A DNA stretch of 20,472 nt, from NCBI GenBank assembly GCA_031363085.1, contig JANLTU010000256.1:1-20472 (forward strand), read 5' to 3'. The notes beneath the pieces were generated by a model that had not been told where the DNA came from, searched no databases, and saw nothing but the letters and a program-made list of their open reading frames with translations. Each line of letters begins with the position of its first letter. The stretch's first letter is position 1. Made by a program: the position numbers and the translations under genes. The DNA comes from UBA6921 sp031363085 (GTDB lineage: Bacteria > Pseudomonadota > Gammaproteobacteria > SG8-11). Below, piece after piece: positions 7,572 to 15,673 of the stretch.

Positions 7572-8402
7572 ATGCCCGCTCCACAAGCCAAAGTACTTGC
7601 GCAGTTAACCAAGACGAATTTCATCGCCAAGAATATTAAAATTCCGATGAACTGGAGCTCTCCGGGTGAGCAGTTCAATAGCGCATTCGCACCGGCTGAT
7701 CGTGCTGTAACAGCGAATCCGCCGACGTGCCTATTCCGGGAAGCGACGTTAAATAAAAACCACGTCGAAGCGGCAAAAAAATTGGGCGATGATTTTGAAG
7801 CGTTCATCGACGCAATCAGCGACGCGATATGCAACGGCATCGACCAGTGGATGAAAACGACAACGATTGCGGGCGTCATCATTACCGGTCCAGCAGGAGT
7901 TTTGGCGCCGGGAAATGTCATGGGCCCACCTTTGGCGCAGTTGATTTTAACGAAGGCGCCGCGTAGTACCGCGCAGGACTTGAAATACTCAATGGCGATT
8001 GCCAACGCTATAGGAGCCGCATGGCAGGCGTGGCATCTTGGCTTGGCGGGTATGCTGTCGTACCCAGCATTTGCGGCGTTTCCTGGGCCGATGGCACCGC
8101 CGACCCCCGCGCTACCAATGCCGCTAGCGGCATTTGCTTCGGCGGGTGAGACATTGCTAACGTCGGTGCTGTTGGGTGAACAAATGGCCGCTAATCTTGC
8201 TGATCCTACCGCCTTACACGCGCGCGAGTTATTTGCTTCGCTAGCCGCAGCCTTCGGCAATGTCTTTCAAATTTTTAAAGCATCGAGCGTGGTTCAAAAC
8301 GTGCTCGGTATGGGCCCAGTCCCAACCTTTGCTCCTCCGTTTGTTCCAGTAGGACCGGTGATGGGTGGAGTAGGTAACGGACAACCAGGTTGTATCATCT
8401 GA
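7572..8402 (+). CDS. Unrecognised hydrophobic protein downstream of PAAR
   Basis: I do not recognise the family. This 276-aa protein starts 31 bases after the PAAR gene. Its N-terminal third is soluble (MPAPQAKVLAQLTKTNF, then FEAFIDAISDAICNGIDQWMK). Two hydrophobic, glycine- and proline-rich stretches follow (about residues 96-127 and 145-200), with segments such as IAGVIITGPAGVLAPGN and HLGLAGMLSYPAFAAFPG. It ends in a Gly/Pro-rich tail (PFVPVGPVMGGVGNGQPG, then CII). There is no N-terminal signal peptide. The hydrophobic regions are broken by prolines and look less like ordinary transporter helices than like membrane-inserting hairpins. In position it is the last gene of the island, directly after PAAR. 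That would suit either a second, membrane-targeting cargo or an accessory protein that passes with the spike. The function is unproven; the reading frame is very likely real. Confidence 0.6.
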   Translation: MPAPQAKVLAQLTKTNFIAKNIKIPMNWSSPGEQFNSAFAPADRAVTANPPTCLFREATLNKNHVEAAKKLGDDFEAFIDAISDAICNGIDQWMKTTTIAGVIITGPAGVLAPGNVMGPPLAQLILTKAPRSTAQDLKYSMAIANAIGAAWQAWHLGLAGMLSYPAFAAFPGPMAPPTPALPMPLAAFASAGETLLTSVLLGEQMAANLADPTALHARELFASLAAAFGNVFQIFKASSVVQNVLGMGPVPTFAPPFVPVGPVMGGVGNGQPGCII

Positions 8403-8481
8403 GCGTAGCGCTCGAATTTTCGCACTACCGATAATACACGCAAGCCTGTTCTGATTATCCAAGCGGGTTTGCTGATGTATT

Positions 8482-8721
8482 TTAGGCCGCCTTTGAGGGA
8501 AACCACTGTTCAAAAAAACGCGACAGGCGTTTTTTGCGTGGGGTAGTCCCCAAGCCGAGTGTTTTCATTTGCTCGTCACAGGGGAAGTGATGAGCGTAAC
8601 TTTGGCCGTCGGCACTGCCGACGTTGATGAAGTGGGTATGCTGGGGTTTGCCGCAAAACACGCAGGGTTCGTTGGCATCCCCACCGAAATTTGTAGTTGA
8701 AACATTCATGGGCCTCACCAT
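8482..8721 (-). CDS. Small Cys/His-rich protein, possible zinc binder
   Basis: A 79-aa frame reads towards the end of the T6SS island on the opposite strand. It contains CVFCGKPQHTHFINVG and SYAHHFPCDEQ, that is a C-x2-C pair followed by H-T-H and HH-x2-C, a spacing that could bind zinc. The C-terminus is basic and aromatic (PRKKRLSRFFEQWFP). I do not recognise a named family. The first ATG (8721) has no clear ribosome site. An alternative ATG at 8709 is preceded by GTGAGG at too short a distance, so the start is uncertain. Ordered Cys/His residues and lack of an overlapping gene argue that it is real. It could be an isolated orphan gene. Confidence 0.5.
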   Translation of the reverse strand: MVRPMNVSTTNFGGDANEPCVFCGKPQHTHFINVGSADGQSYAHHFPCDEQMKTLGLGTTPRKKRLSRFFEQWFPSKAA

Positions 8722-9108
8722 TTTTACAAGTATTAAGTCGCGGAATTAATTCGATCCTTCCCGTTGTCTAGGCAATTGTCGTGCCCAGACGCGTTTAGTT
8801 CGCGTGATGACGGAGAACTGTCTGCTACATGACAAATGTTGCGCGAAAAACGCTTGGTTATCTGGGATAGACTCCGGGGTCCAGGGTTGCAGTAGTCCCC
8901 AGATTGAAGCAAAAGCTCAGGCAAATTCCACTGCGCGGAGGATCTTGGTGCAGAGGATTCGTCGACGACGGATTGCCGGAAGCGAAGCTAGTGACGCGAA
9001 GGTCCGTCGTTAAACATTTTGCTTCTTATCATATAGACTTCAGCGCATTGAATTGTCCCAAAGCGCCCAGATGTTTACAAAACGTAAGACAACAGAAAGG
9101 AGCTCACG
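8722..9108. other. Long intergenic region with two possible RNA stems
   Basis: I see no convincing gene in these 387 bases; short frames on both strands overlap each other and lack protein-like composition. Two base-paired structures can be drawn. ATCTGGG at 8860-8866 pairs with CCCAGAT at 8898-8904, and inside it GACT at 8870-8873 pairs with AGTC at 8894-8897 across a 3-base bulge. ACGACGGA at 8965-8972 pairs perfectly with TCCGTCGT at 9003-9010 around a 30-base loop. The region must also contain the promoter of the downstream DJ-1 family gene, but no clear -35/-10 pair was found. Confidence 0.4.
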
Positions 9109-9690
9109 ATGAGTGCGAAAAAAATCTTGATGCTGGTCGGCGACTATGTCGAAGACTACGAAGTTATGGTGCCCTTCCAAGCACTGTTGATGGTGGGGCA
9201 TGCCGTCCATGCCATTTGTCCCAACAAGAAGGCCGGCGAGAAGGTACGCACCGCAATACACGATTTCGAGGGCGACCAGACTTACAGCGAAAAGCCCGGT
9301 CACAATTTTGCGCTGAACGCTACGTTTGCCGAGGTCAAAGCAGAAGACTACGACGCACTGGTTATTCCCGGCGGGCGTGCACCGGAATACCTGCGCCTGA
9401 ACGAAACCGTGCTGAAGATCGTGCGGCACTTTTCGCAGGCAAATAAACCCATTGCATCAATTTGCCATGGTGCACAGGTGCTGGCTGTGGCCGGCGTTCT
9501 TGAGGGCAAGGCGTGTTCCGCTTATCCGGCGGTGGGGCCCGAGGTCACCCGCGCCGGTGGAAAATATGTCGATATCCCGGTAGATCAAGCGCATGTCGAC
9601 GGCAAGCTGGTCACCGCGCCGGCTTGGCCCGCGCATCCGGATTGGCTGGCTAAATTCCTGCTGGTGCTGGGAACGAAGATCGCGCCGTAA
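9109..9690 (+). CDS. DJ-1/PfpI family protein (class I glutamine amidotransferase-like)
   Basis: The DJ-1/PfpI superfamily includes intracellular proteases, glyoxalases/deglycases and stress proteins with a nucleophilic cysteine at a strand-helix elbow. That elbow is clear here: PIASICHGAQVLAVAG places Cys119 followed by His120. The partner acidic residue lies in GDYVEDYE (Glu15). The fold-defining DALVIPGGRAPEYLR strand-loop is at about 83-95. Length (193 aa) is normal for the PfpI/YhbO branch, though the N-terminal MLVGDYVEDYEVMVPFQAL variant is found in a subgroup usually annotated only as DJ-1/PfpI. The ribosome site AAAGGAG just before the start is strong. It is transcribed alone, converging on the lipoprotein gene. 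Substrate cannot be told from sequence. Confidence 0.9.
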   Translation: MSAKKILMLVGDYVEDYEVMVPFQALLMVGHAVHAICPNKKAGEKVRTAIHDFEGDQTYSEKPGHNFALNATFAEVKAEDYDALVIPGGRAPEYLRLNETVLKIVRHFSQANKPIASICHGAQVLAVAGVLEGKACSAYPAVGPEVTRAGGKYVDIPVDQAHVDGKLVTAPAWPAHPDWLAKFLLVLGTKIAP

Positions 9691-9761
9691 TGCTGGTGTG
9701 AGCCGCGCCAGATGAGCGGCGATGAGATCGGGTGACGCAGCCAAGGCTCTGGTCTTTACAT

Positions 9762-10109
9762 TTAGCGCTTGCCGGGTTGCGGCGGTTTGGCAGGCTTTTT
9801 CCCCAGCACAATAGCGCTTTTGTACGACCAGGCTTTTTTATAAATCAGCAGCGGGGGTTCGTCGACGGGTTCGTAGGTGCGGCCGTTGATAAGACTGAAC
9901 GACCAGTATTCGCCGTCATCCACGGGTTCTTCCAGTGCGTACCATTTGAGATTGTTCAGGCGATAGTGGTGCGCCAGGATCGCGGCCTCACGCATGTTGA
10001 CACCATCTTCGTAGTCGATGGATTGTACGTCGTTTTCAAGGCGCCCCTTCAGGCTGGCCCCGCAACCGGCCAGTAGCACGCATACGATTAGCGCAATCCC
10101 GTAACGCAT
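9762..10109 (-). CDS. Small lipoprotein of unknown function
   Basis: This 115-aa protein opens MRYGIALIVCVLLAGCGASLKG, a lipoprotein signal peptide with lipobox LAGC and acylated Cys16. The +2 glycine does not signal inner-membrane retention, so an outer-membrane anchor is expected. The mature part is short and polar with MREAAILAHHYRLNNLKWYAL and EYWSFSLINGRTYEP, and a proline/lysine-rich end. I do not recognise the family. It lies 79 bases downstream of urtE on the same strand with no clear terminator between, so it could be read through from the urea operon, but nothing links it to urea uptake. Confidence 0.75.
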   Translation of the reverse strand: MRYGIALIVCVLLAGCGASLKGRLENDVQSIDYEDGVNMREAAILAHHYRLNNLKWYALEEPVDDGEYWSFSLINGRTYEPVDEPPLLIYKKAWSYKSAIVLGKKPAKPPQPGKR

Positions 10110-10188
10110 GGAATATTCTCTTGAAGCAATTCACATTCAGGGCGGGCTGCATTCTAACACGAGGTTGTTTTATCCAGAGGCATCAATG

Positions 10189-10890
10189 CTATACGGTCAA
10201 ATAGCGACGGATTAAGTCGTCGCTTAACTGCGTCATCGCATCGCCGGCGACGACCCGGCCGCGATCCAGGATGCAGAACGCGCCGCCCACGCGGCGTGCG
10301 AACGGCAGCTTCTGTTCCACCAGCAGCACCGTGAGTTTTTCCTCGTGATTCAGCCGCAACAGGATATCGCCGATCTCGCGCACGATATTGGGCTGAATGC
10401 CTTCCGTGGGTTCGTCGAGAATCAGGATTTTCGGATCGAGTGCCAGAGCACGACCAATAGCCAGTTGCTGCTGTTGGCCGCCGGACAAATCGCCGCCGGG
10501 CCGCTTGAGCATTTTTTTTAACATCGGGAACAGTTCAAAAACGCGCTCGGGAACTTCGCGTTTGCGGTCACGCCGCGCCGGCAGTCCGATGCGCAGATTT
10601 TCTTCCACGCTCAGCAGCGGAAAAATTTCGCGGCCTTGCGGCACGAAGCCGATGCCCAGGCGCGCGCGGGTTTCGGTATTGGCCTGGGAAATGTCTTGTC
10701 CTGCGAACGTAATGCTTCCGGCACGCATCGGCAACAAGCCCATGATGGTTTTGAGCAAGGTGGTTTTGCCGACGCCGTTACGACCCATCAGGCACAGGCA
10801 GGCGCCTTCGGCAATGTTGATGTCGACGTCCCACAGCGTGTGGCTTTCGCAGTAATACTGGTTGAGTTGGTGGATGGACAGCAGGGTCAT
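10189..10890 (-). CDS. urtE: Urea ABC transporter ATP-binding protein UrtE
   Basis: UrtE is one of the two ATPases that power high-affinity urea import with the UrtB/UrtC permeases and the UrtA binding protein. Walker A is GRNGVGKTTLL (about residues 35-45), the signature is LSGGQQQQLAIGRAL (near 135-149) and Walker B runs into the D-loop as ILILDEPTEGIQPN. The PTEGIQPNIV wording after Walker B and the closing strand FCILDRGRVVAGDAM are typical of UrtE/LivF proteins. Length (233 aa) is normal. It is the last urt gene, but here it is separated from urtD by two unrelated genes (ICMT-family and ParB-like), an unusual break. The ribosome site before the ATG is weak. Confidence 0.94.
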   Translation of the reverse strand: MTLLSIHQLNQYYCESHTLWDVDINIAEGACLCLMGRNGVGKTTLLKTIMGLLPMRAGSITFAGQDISQANTETRARLGIGFVPQGREIFPLLSVEENLRIGLPARRDRKREVPERVFELFPMLKKMLKRPGGDLSGGQQQQLAIGRALALDPKILILDEPTEGIQPNIVREIGDILLRLNHEEKLTVLLVEQKLPFARRVGGAFCILDRGRVVAGDAMTQLSDDLIRRYLTV

Positions 10891-10945
10891 GGGTTCGAAG
10901 GGGCTCGGTATTTATATTTGCGTCGCAGGATCGTGCAGCGATGTT

Positions 10946-11416
10946 TCACAACCAACGACGTACGCTCGCCTTGTATTGAAGGTAGCGATGTCCAAATTTT
11001 TCTTCCAAATGTTTTTCTTCTCTGCGAATGACAAACACGTCCATCGTTAACAGCACCGGAACGAGCAGTAATAAAATCCAGGCATTATTGAGCACAGCGC
11101 CCAGTCCCACGTATAACATTGTCAACGACACGTAAGTGGGGTTGCGCGAAAACCGATACGGTCCGTCGGTGATGAGGGCAGACGCCGCCTTGCGCACATC
11201 GAAGGTTGTGCCCGCCCGGCGAAAGCGCAGCAGGACCGGTGGCATGATCAATACGCTGGCAATGATCAGCGTAGCTCCAGCCGTGTACGCCCAAAAAGTG
11301 GGCAGCGGGGACATTGGCCACACGCGTTTGATCCCGATACCGATCAACAATGCGGACACATAGATCAGCGGTGGCGGCACCTTTATTCCAGGGGTGGGGG
11401 GCGTGGGTGGGTTCAT
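10946..11416 (-). CDS. Isoprenylcysteine carboxyl methyltransferase (ICMT) family protein
   Basis: This 156-aa integral membrane protein belongs to the ICMT/PEMT-like methyltransferase group. Motifs are GPYRFSRNPTYVSLT, the family's hallmark GPYxxxRNPxY loop, and the late REEKHLEEKFGHRYLQYKASVRRW, with the conserved EExxLxxxFGxxYxxY pattern that forms the SAM-binding end. It has three to four hydrophobic segments (about residues 15-30, 38-60, and a long one at 97-130). Bacterial members are mostly uncharacterised methylating enzymes for lipid or thiol substrates. It starts after AAGGAAG in the leader, 36 bases after the ParB-like gene. It sits inside the urea-transport operon, between urtD and urtE, and has no known tie to urea. 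Confidence 0.9.
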   Translation of the reverse strand: MNPPTPPTPGIKVPPPLIYVSALLIGIGIKRVWPMSPLPTFWAYTAGATLIIASVLIMPPVLLRFRRAGTTFDVRKAASALITDGPYRFSRNPTYVSLTMLYVGLGAVLNNAWILLLLVPVLLTMDVFVIRREEKHLEEKFGHRYLQYKASVRRWL

Positions 11417-11452
11417 GGTTTTCTTTTCTTCCTTGCTGGGGGCTACGCGCAG

Positions 11453-11938
11453 CTAACCTGCGAGTGGCGGGTCAGCGCCGTGAGCGAGGTTAGGGGGCGC
11501 GTAATGCCTTTTTTTCTTTTCTGGTATGGGCAATATTTGATCCGCAGCCGGGTCTTCTAAAAACTGCACGGCGCGTATTTCTTCCATGCCCCAGATCCAG
11601 GCTTTAGCGACACGATGCATTCCATCCATCATGATACCGCTTGCCGATAGGACAATTGGGCATGACAGATCGGCCTCGTAAATGCGCTTGGCATGGGTAG
11701 CAACCGCTCGGCAGGTTGGTTTTGTTCTACTGGCATGAAACCAACAGACGTCATCGAAATTGGAAATACTCGACAACAGCACTATTTTAATCGGCAAGTT
11801 TTTCGAGAGGTGCCATAACCTCTCAGTTTCCCACACATACAACTTTCCGTTTTTACAGACTGAATATGTACCCATCGCATCTGTCCCTGGTTGGGGCGTT
11901 GTCAATATCGTGATTGGTCCGACATACGTTGCGACCAC
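11453..11938 (-). CDS. ParB/sulfiredoxin-like domain protein
   Basis: The segment CPIVLSASGIMMDGMHRVAKAWIWG carries the ParB/sulfiredoxin-like DGxHRxxKA loop, where partner families bind nucleotide. A preceding stretch PIKIVLLSSISNFDDVCWF fits the beta-strand before it. I see no helix-turn-helix, so this is not a full partitioning ParB. Relatives are short stand-alone proteins of unknown role. The frame can start at a GTG (11938, 161 aa), but the ATG at 11875 (MGTYSVCKNGKLYVWETERLW, 140 aa) has AGGGA about 8 bases upstream and is where I expect the family to start; I prefer it. It sits between urtD and the ICMT-family gene inside the urea operon. The C-terminal end (HYAPPNLAHGADPPLAG) lies in a stem-rich stretch and may be poorly conserved. 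Confidence 0.7.
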   Translation of the reverse strand: MVATYVGPITILTTPQPGTDAMGTYSVCKNGKLYVWETERLWHLSKNLPIKIVLLSSISNFDDVCWFHASRTKPTCRAVATHAKRIYEADLSCPIVLSASGIMMDGMHRVAKAWIWGMEEIRAVQFLEDPAADQILPIPEKKKRHYAPPNLAHGADPPLAG

Positions 11939-11967
11939 CGCAGCGGATTGGACGCATCGTTAGTACC

Positions 11968-12791
<824 letters not shown>

Positions 12792-12795
<4 letters not shown>

Positions 12796-13922
12796 GGCGC
12801 GGTTTCCGCAGGCGGGAGATTTTTTTTGCGGTTACGCAGTTGCGTCAGCAGCCCGACGATGCCATGCGGCAGAAACAATGTCACGACCACGAACAAGCCA
12901 CCCAGAGCAAACAGCCATACGTCCGGCAGCGCTGCCGTGAGATAGGTTTTTCCATAATTGACAAGCACCGCCCCCGCAACGGCGCCGTAAAGCGTGGCGC
13001 GCCCGCCGACCGCGACCCACACCACCAGCTCGATGGAGTTCAGCGGTGAAAATTCGCCCGGGTTGATAATGCCAACTTGCGGCACGTACAGCGCACCGGC
13101 AATACCGGCCAGTATCGCCGAGAAGGTGAAGATCCACAGTTTGTAATGCTCGACCTGGTAGCCGACAAAGCGTGCACGGCTCTCGGCGTCGCGTATGGCG
13201 GTGACGACGCGGCCAAGTTTTGAATCCACCACGTAGCGGCACGCCAGATAACCCAGCGCCAAGGCCACGGCCGATGCGATAAACAAGGCGGAGCGCATGC
13301 CATCGCTTTGCAAGTTGTAGCCCAGCAGCTCCTTGAAATCGGTCAGGCCGTTGTTGCCGCCGAAGCCCATCTCGTTACGAAAGAACGCCAGCAGCAGCGC
13401 AAAGGTGAGCGCTTGAGTGATGATGGACAGATACACGCCGGTGACGCGCGCGCGAAACGCAAACCAGCCGAAGGCGAACGCCAGCAGGCCGGGCACCAGC
13501 ATCACCATCAGCAGCGCGAACCAAAATTGATCGAAGCCCTGCCAATACCACGGCAGCGCTTGCCAGTTCAAAAACACCATGAAATCCGGCAACTGCGCAT
13601 TGCCGTAGACGCCCCGGTCACCGATCTGGCGCATCAGATACATGCCCATCGCGTAACCGCCCAACGCGAAAAACGCACCATGACCCAGGCTGAGAATGCC
13701 GCAATAACCCCACACCAAATCCATCGCCAGCGCCAGCAGTGCGAAGCACAGGTACTTGCCAAGCAGCGTCACCGTGTAGGTGGACAGATGCAATGGATTG
13801 GCTTCCGGCACCATTAAGTTGAGCAGTGGCACCGCGAGCGTAACCACGGCAAGAATCGCCAAAAATATCTGGCCACCACGGTCGGTGCGCAGGGCAGCAA
13901 AAAATGTTGAAGTAGCTGTCAT
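12792..13922 (-). CDS. urtC: Urea ABC transporter permease UrtC
   Basis: UrtC is one of the two inner-membrane permeases of the urea importer (branched-chain amino acid type, BPD_transp_2). It is rich in membrane helices: from about residue 16 (IFLAILAVVTLAVPLLNLMV), TVTLLGKYLCFALLALAMDLVWG, WYWQGFDQFWFALLMVMLVPGLLAFAFG, VYLSIITQALTFALLLAFF, and further helices to FALGGLFVVVTLFLPHG. The family segment GYCGILSLGHGAFFALGGYAMGMYLM is present near 70-95 and RFVGYQVEHYKLWIFTFSAILAGIAGALY near 250. Length is 376 aa, as expected. Its end overlaps the urtD start. It follows urtB by 78 bases, and no clear ribosome site is visible before the ATG. Confidence 0.94.
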
Positions 13923-13936
13923 GATGTTGTTGGACC

Positions 13937-13987
13937 GCGAGCGTCTCGCTTGCTTTTGGTTGCAGTAGAAGCGGGCGAGGCGCCCGC
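13937..13987 (-). repeat. Two small hairpins between urtB and urtC
   Basis: The 78-base gap contains a perfect 7-bp stem with a 3-base loop (GCGGGCG at 13971-13977 with CGCCCGC at 13981-13987). A second, 5-bp stem lies nearer urtC (GCGAG at 13937-13941 with CTCGC at 13945-13949). On the transcribed minus strand no T run follows either, so they are more likely RNA-stability or pausing elements than terminators. The first lies just after the tandem TAATAA stops of urtB. Confidence 0.4.
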
Positions 13988-14000
13988 AGTCCTTGTTTTA

Positions 14001-15608
14001 TTAGCCATCGGTGGTCCGGTTTTTTTGCGGAAACAAACCACGCGGTTTTTTCTGGATGAACAAAATGATGAACACCAGCACCAGCACTTTGGCCAGCACT
14101 GCACCCGCCCAGGGTTCGAGAAATTTATTCACCACGCCCAGCGACATCGCGCCGACCAAGGTGCCCCACAAATTGCCGACGCCGCCGAACACCACCACCA
14201 TGAACGAGTCGATAATGTAGCTTTGGCCGAGATTGGGTCCGACGTTGGTGAGCTGCGACAGCGCAACTCCAGCGACCCCGGCAATGCCTGAGCCCAGGCC
14301 AAAAGTAAATGCATCGACCCAATCCGAGCGCACGCCCAGCGCGCGTGCCATGGAGCGATTTTGCGACACCGCGCGCACCTGCAAACCCAGACGCGTGTGT
14401 TTCAGAATCAACTGCAACACGGCGAATACCGCGAGCGCGAACAGCACGATGTAGAGGCGGTTGTAGGTGAGCGAAAATACCTCGTTGATCTGCCAGGAAC
14501 CACTCATCCATTGCGGCGTGGAAACACTGCGATTCAGCGGTGAAAAAATACTGCGCACCAGTTGTTGCAACACCAGGCTGATGCCGAAAGTCGCCAGCAG
14601 CGTTTCCAGCGGGCGGCCGTATAAAAAGCGAATCACGCCGCGCTCGATGGCGATGCCCACTAGACCTGCGACGATAAAGGCAGCAGGTATGGCCACAAAC
14701 AACGACGCATCGATGTGCTCGGGCATCAGCAGTTGCACTACGTAAGTGGTGTAGGCGCCCAGCATCATCAATTCGCCGTGCGCCTTGTTGATCACGCCCA
14801 TCACGCCGAAGGTGATGGCCAAGCCAATGGCCGCCAGCAGCAGCACCGAGCCTAGGCTGATGCCGAAGAAAACAGTTTCCGCGAAGTGGTAAGCGCGGAT
14901 GCGTGCGTCGATGGACGCCAAGGCGCGCTCGATCATGTCGCGCAGTTGGGTTTCGGATGCGCTGAGAATTATGCCTGATTGAATTTCTCTTCCGGCTGCC
15001 AGTCGATTGCGCACGTCGGGGTTGAGGCTGGCTTGCAATAACGCCACCGCGCGGATGCGTGCTTCCACGTCGTTGCTGCCGAAGTCGGCCAGCGCAATCG
15101 CCAGTTGCATCGCTTGCACCACGTCGTGGTCGGTTTCGGTGAGGATCGCCGTGCGCACAATGTCGGTGCTGCCGGGCGTGGTGTCTTTGAGAATGTTGTT
15201 CACCGCCGCCAGCCGCACGCGCGCGTCGCTGCTGCTGAGGCTGAGGCGTGCGATGGCGGCTTGCAGTTGATTGCGCAGCGCATTATTCACGGTGATTTTG
15301 CGCACGTCGCGCTTGCCGACCGCCCCCAGTGCTGCGCCGCTCATGACCTCGGTGAGGAGGTAGCCGTCGTCGGCGTCCTGCGCATACACCAGTTTGTCGT
15401 CTTGTTTGCGCTGGAACAGATGACCGTCCAGCAAGGCTTGAAACAGCGGTAACGCCTGCGGGTCTTGACTTTTTTCAATTTGAATTAATGCTTGCGCTTT
15501 TTGTTCGAACTCGTCGGAGTTCAACGCCGCGAGCGGTGCTGAAATATCGTCGGCGCCGCAAGCGCCGACGAGAAGCACGAACACCATTATGATGTGCAAC
15601 AGAGGCAT
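14001..15608 (-). CDS. urtB: Urea ABC transporter permease UrtB
   Basis: UrtB is the other permease of the urea importer. It has a family-specific long N-terminus. Residues 1-17 are a signal segment (MPLLHIIMVFVLLVGA), then comes a periplasmic helical region of about 230 residues with HEAT-like repeats (SDEFEQKAQALIQIEKSQDPQALPLF). After that is the membrane domain, starting near TVFFGISLGSVLLLAAIGLAITFGVMGVINKAHGELMMLGAYT, which matches BPD_transp_2. The C-terminus (LFIQKKPRGLFPQK) is typical. The start at 15608 gives 535 aa, the usual size; an ATG at 15614 is equally possible, and a farther upstream frame would extend into the intergenic repeat. No ribosome site is visible because a large hairpin ends only 7 bases before the 15614 ATG. 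The tandem stop is TAATAA. Confidence 0.93.
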   Translation of the reverse strand: MPLLHIIMVFVLLVGACGADDISAPLAALNSDEFEQKAQALIQIEKSQDPQALPLFQALLDGHLFQRKQDDKLVYAQDADDGYLLTEVMSGAALGAVGKRDVRKITVNNALRNQLQAAIARLSLSSSDARVRLAAVNNILKDTTPGSTDIVRTAILTETDHDVVQAMQLAIALADFGSNDVEARIRAVALLQASLNPDVRNRLAAGREIQSGIILSASETQLRDMIERALASIDARIRAYHFAETVFFGISLGSVLLLAAIGLAITFGVMGVINKAHGELMMLGAYTTYVVQLLMPEHIDASLFVAIPAAFIVAGLVGIAIERGVIRFLYGRPLETLLATFGISLVLQQLVRSIFSPLNRSVSTPQWMSGSWQINEVFSLTYNRLYIVLFALAVFAVLQLILKHTRLGLQVRAVSQNRSMARALGVRSDWVDAFTFGLGSGIAGVAGVALSQLTNVGPNLGQSYIIDSFMVVVFGGVGNLWGTLVGAMSLGVVNKFLEPWAGAVLAKVLVLVFIILFIQKKPRGLFPQKNRTTDG

Positions 15609-15621
15609 GATCATGACTTTT

Positions 15622-15671
15622 GTAGGTGGGCACGGCCCACCGAAATTAAGGGTGGGCCGTGCCCACCCTAC
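15622..15671 (-). repeat. Large inverted repeat between urtA and urtB
   Basis: The left arm at 15622-15641 and the right arm at 15651-15671 are reverse complements apart from one extra G, giving a hairpin of about 20 bp with a 9-base loop. Each arm also folds alone (GGTGGGC with GCCCACC). The core GTGGGCACGGCCCAC belongs to a dispersed palindromic repeat I know from many proteobacterial genomes. It lies two bases after the urtA stop and 7 bases before an urtB start codon, so it probably lowers read-through into urtB or protects the urtA message. Confidence 0.85.
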
Positions 15672-15673
15672 GG

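Noticed and set aside
7568..8260. A 230-codon minus-strand frame opposite the protein after PAAR.
   Set aside because: It is antisense to a well-placed gene, has low-complexity Ala/Gly-rich composition, and has no ribosome site; it is explained by the codon bias of the plus strand.
8440..8472. A possible bidirectional terminator between the T6SS island and the small Cys/His gene (GCAAGCC with GGGTTTGC).
   Set aside because: The stem is short, needs a G-U pair, has an 18-base loop and no T run on either strand.
8904..9446. A 180-codon plus-strand frame overlapping the DJ-1/PfpI gene.
   Set aside because: The DJ-1 frame has the family motifs and a strong ribosome site; this frame is an arginine-rich out-of-frame reading of it.
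11453..11493. An attC-like structure (CTAACC and GGTTAG arms) at the end of the ParB-like gene, suggesting an integron cassette.
   Set aside because: It is only 41 bases, shorter than attC sites I know, lacks the usual R-Y-Y-Y-AAC/GTT-R-R-R-Y ends, overlaps the coding end, and there is no matching site after the ICMT-family gene and no integrase.
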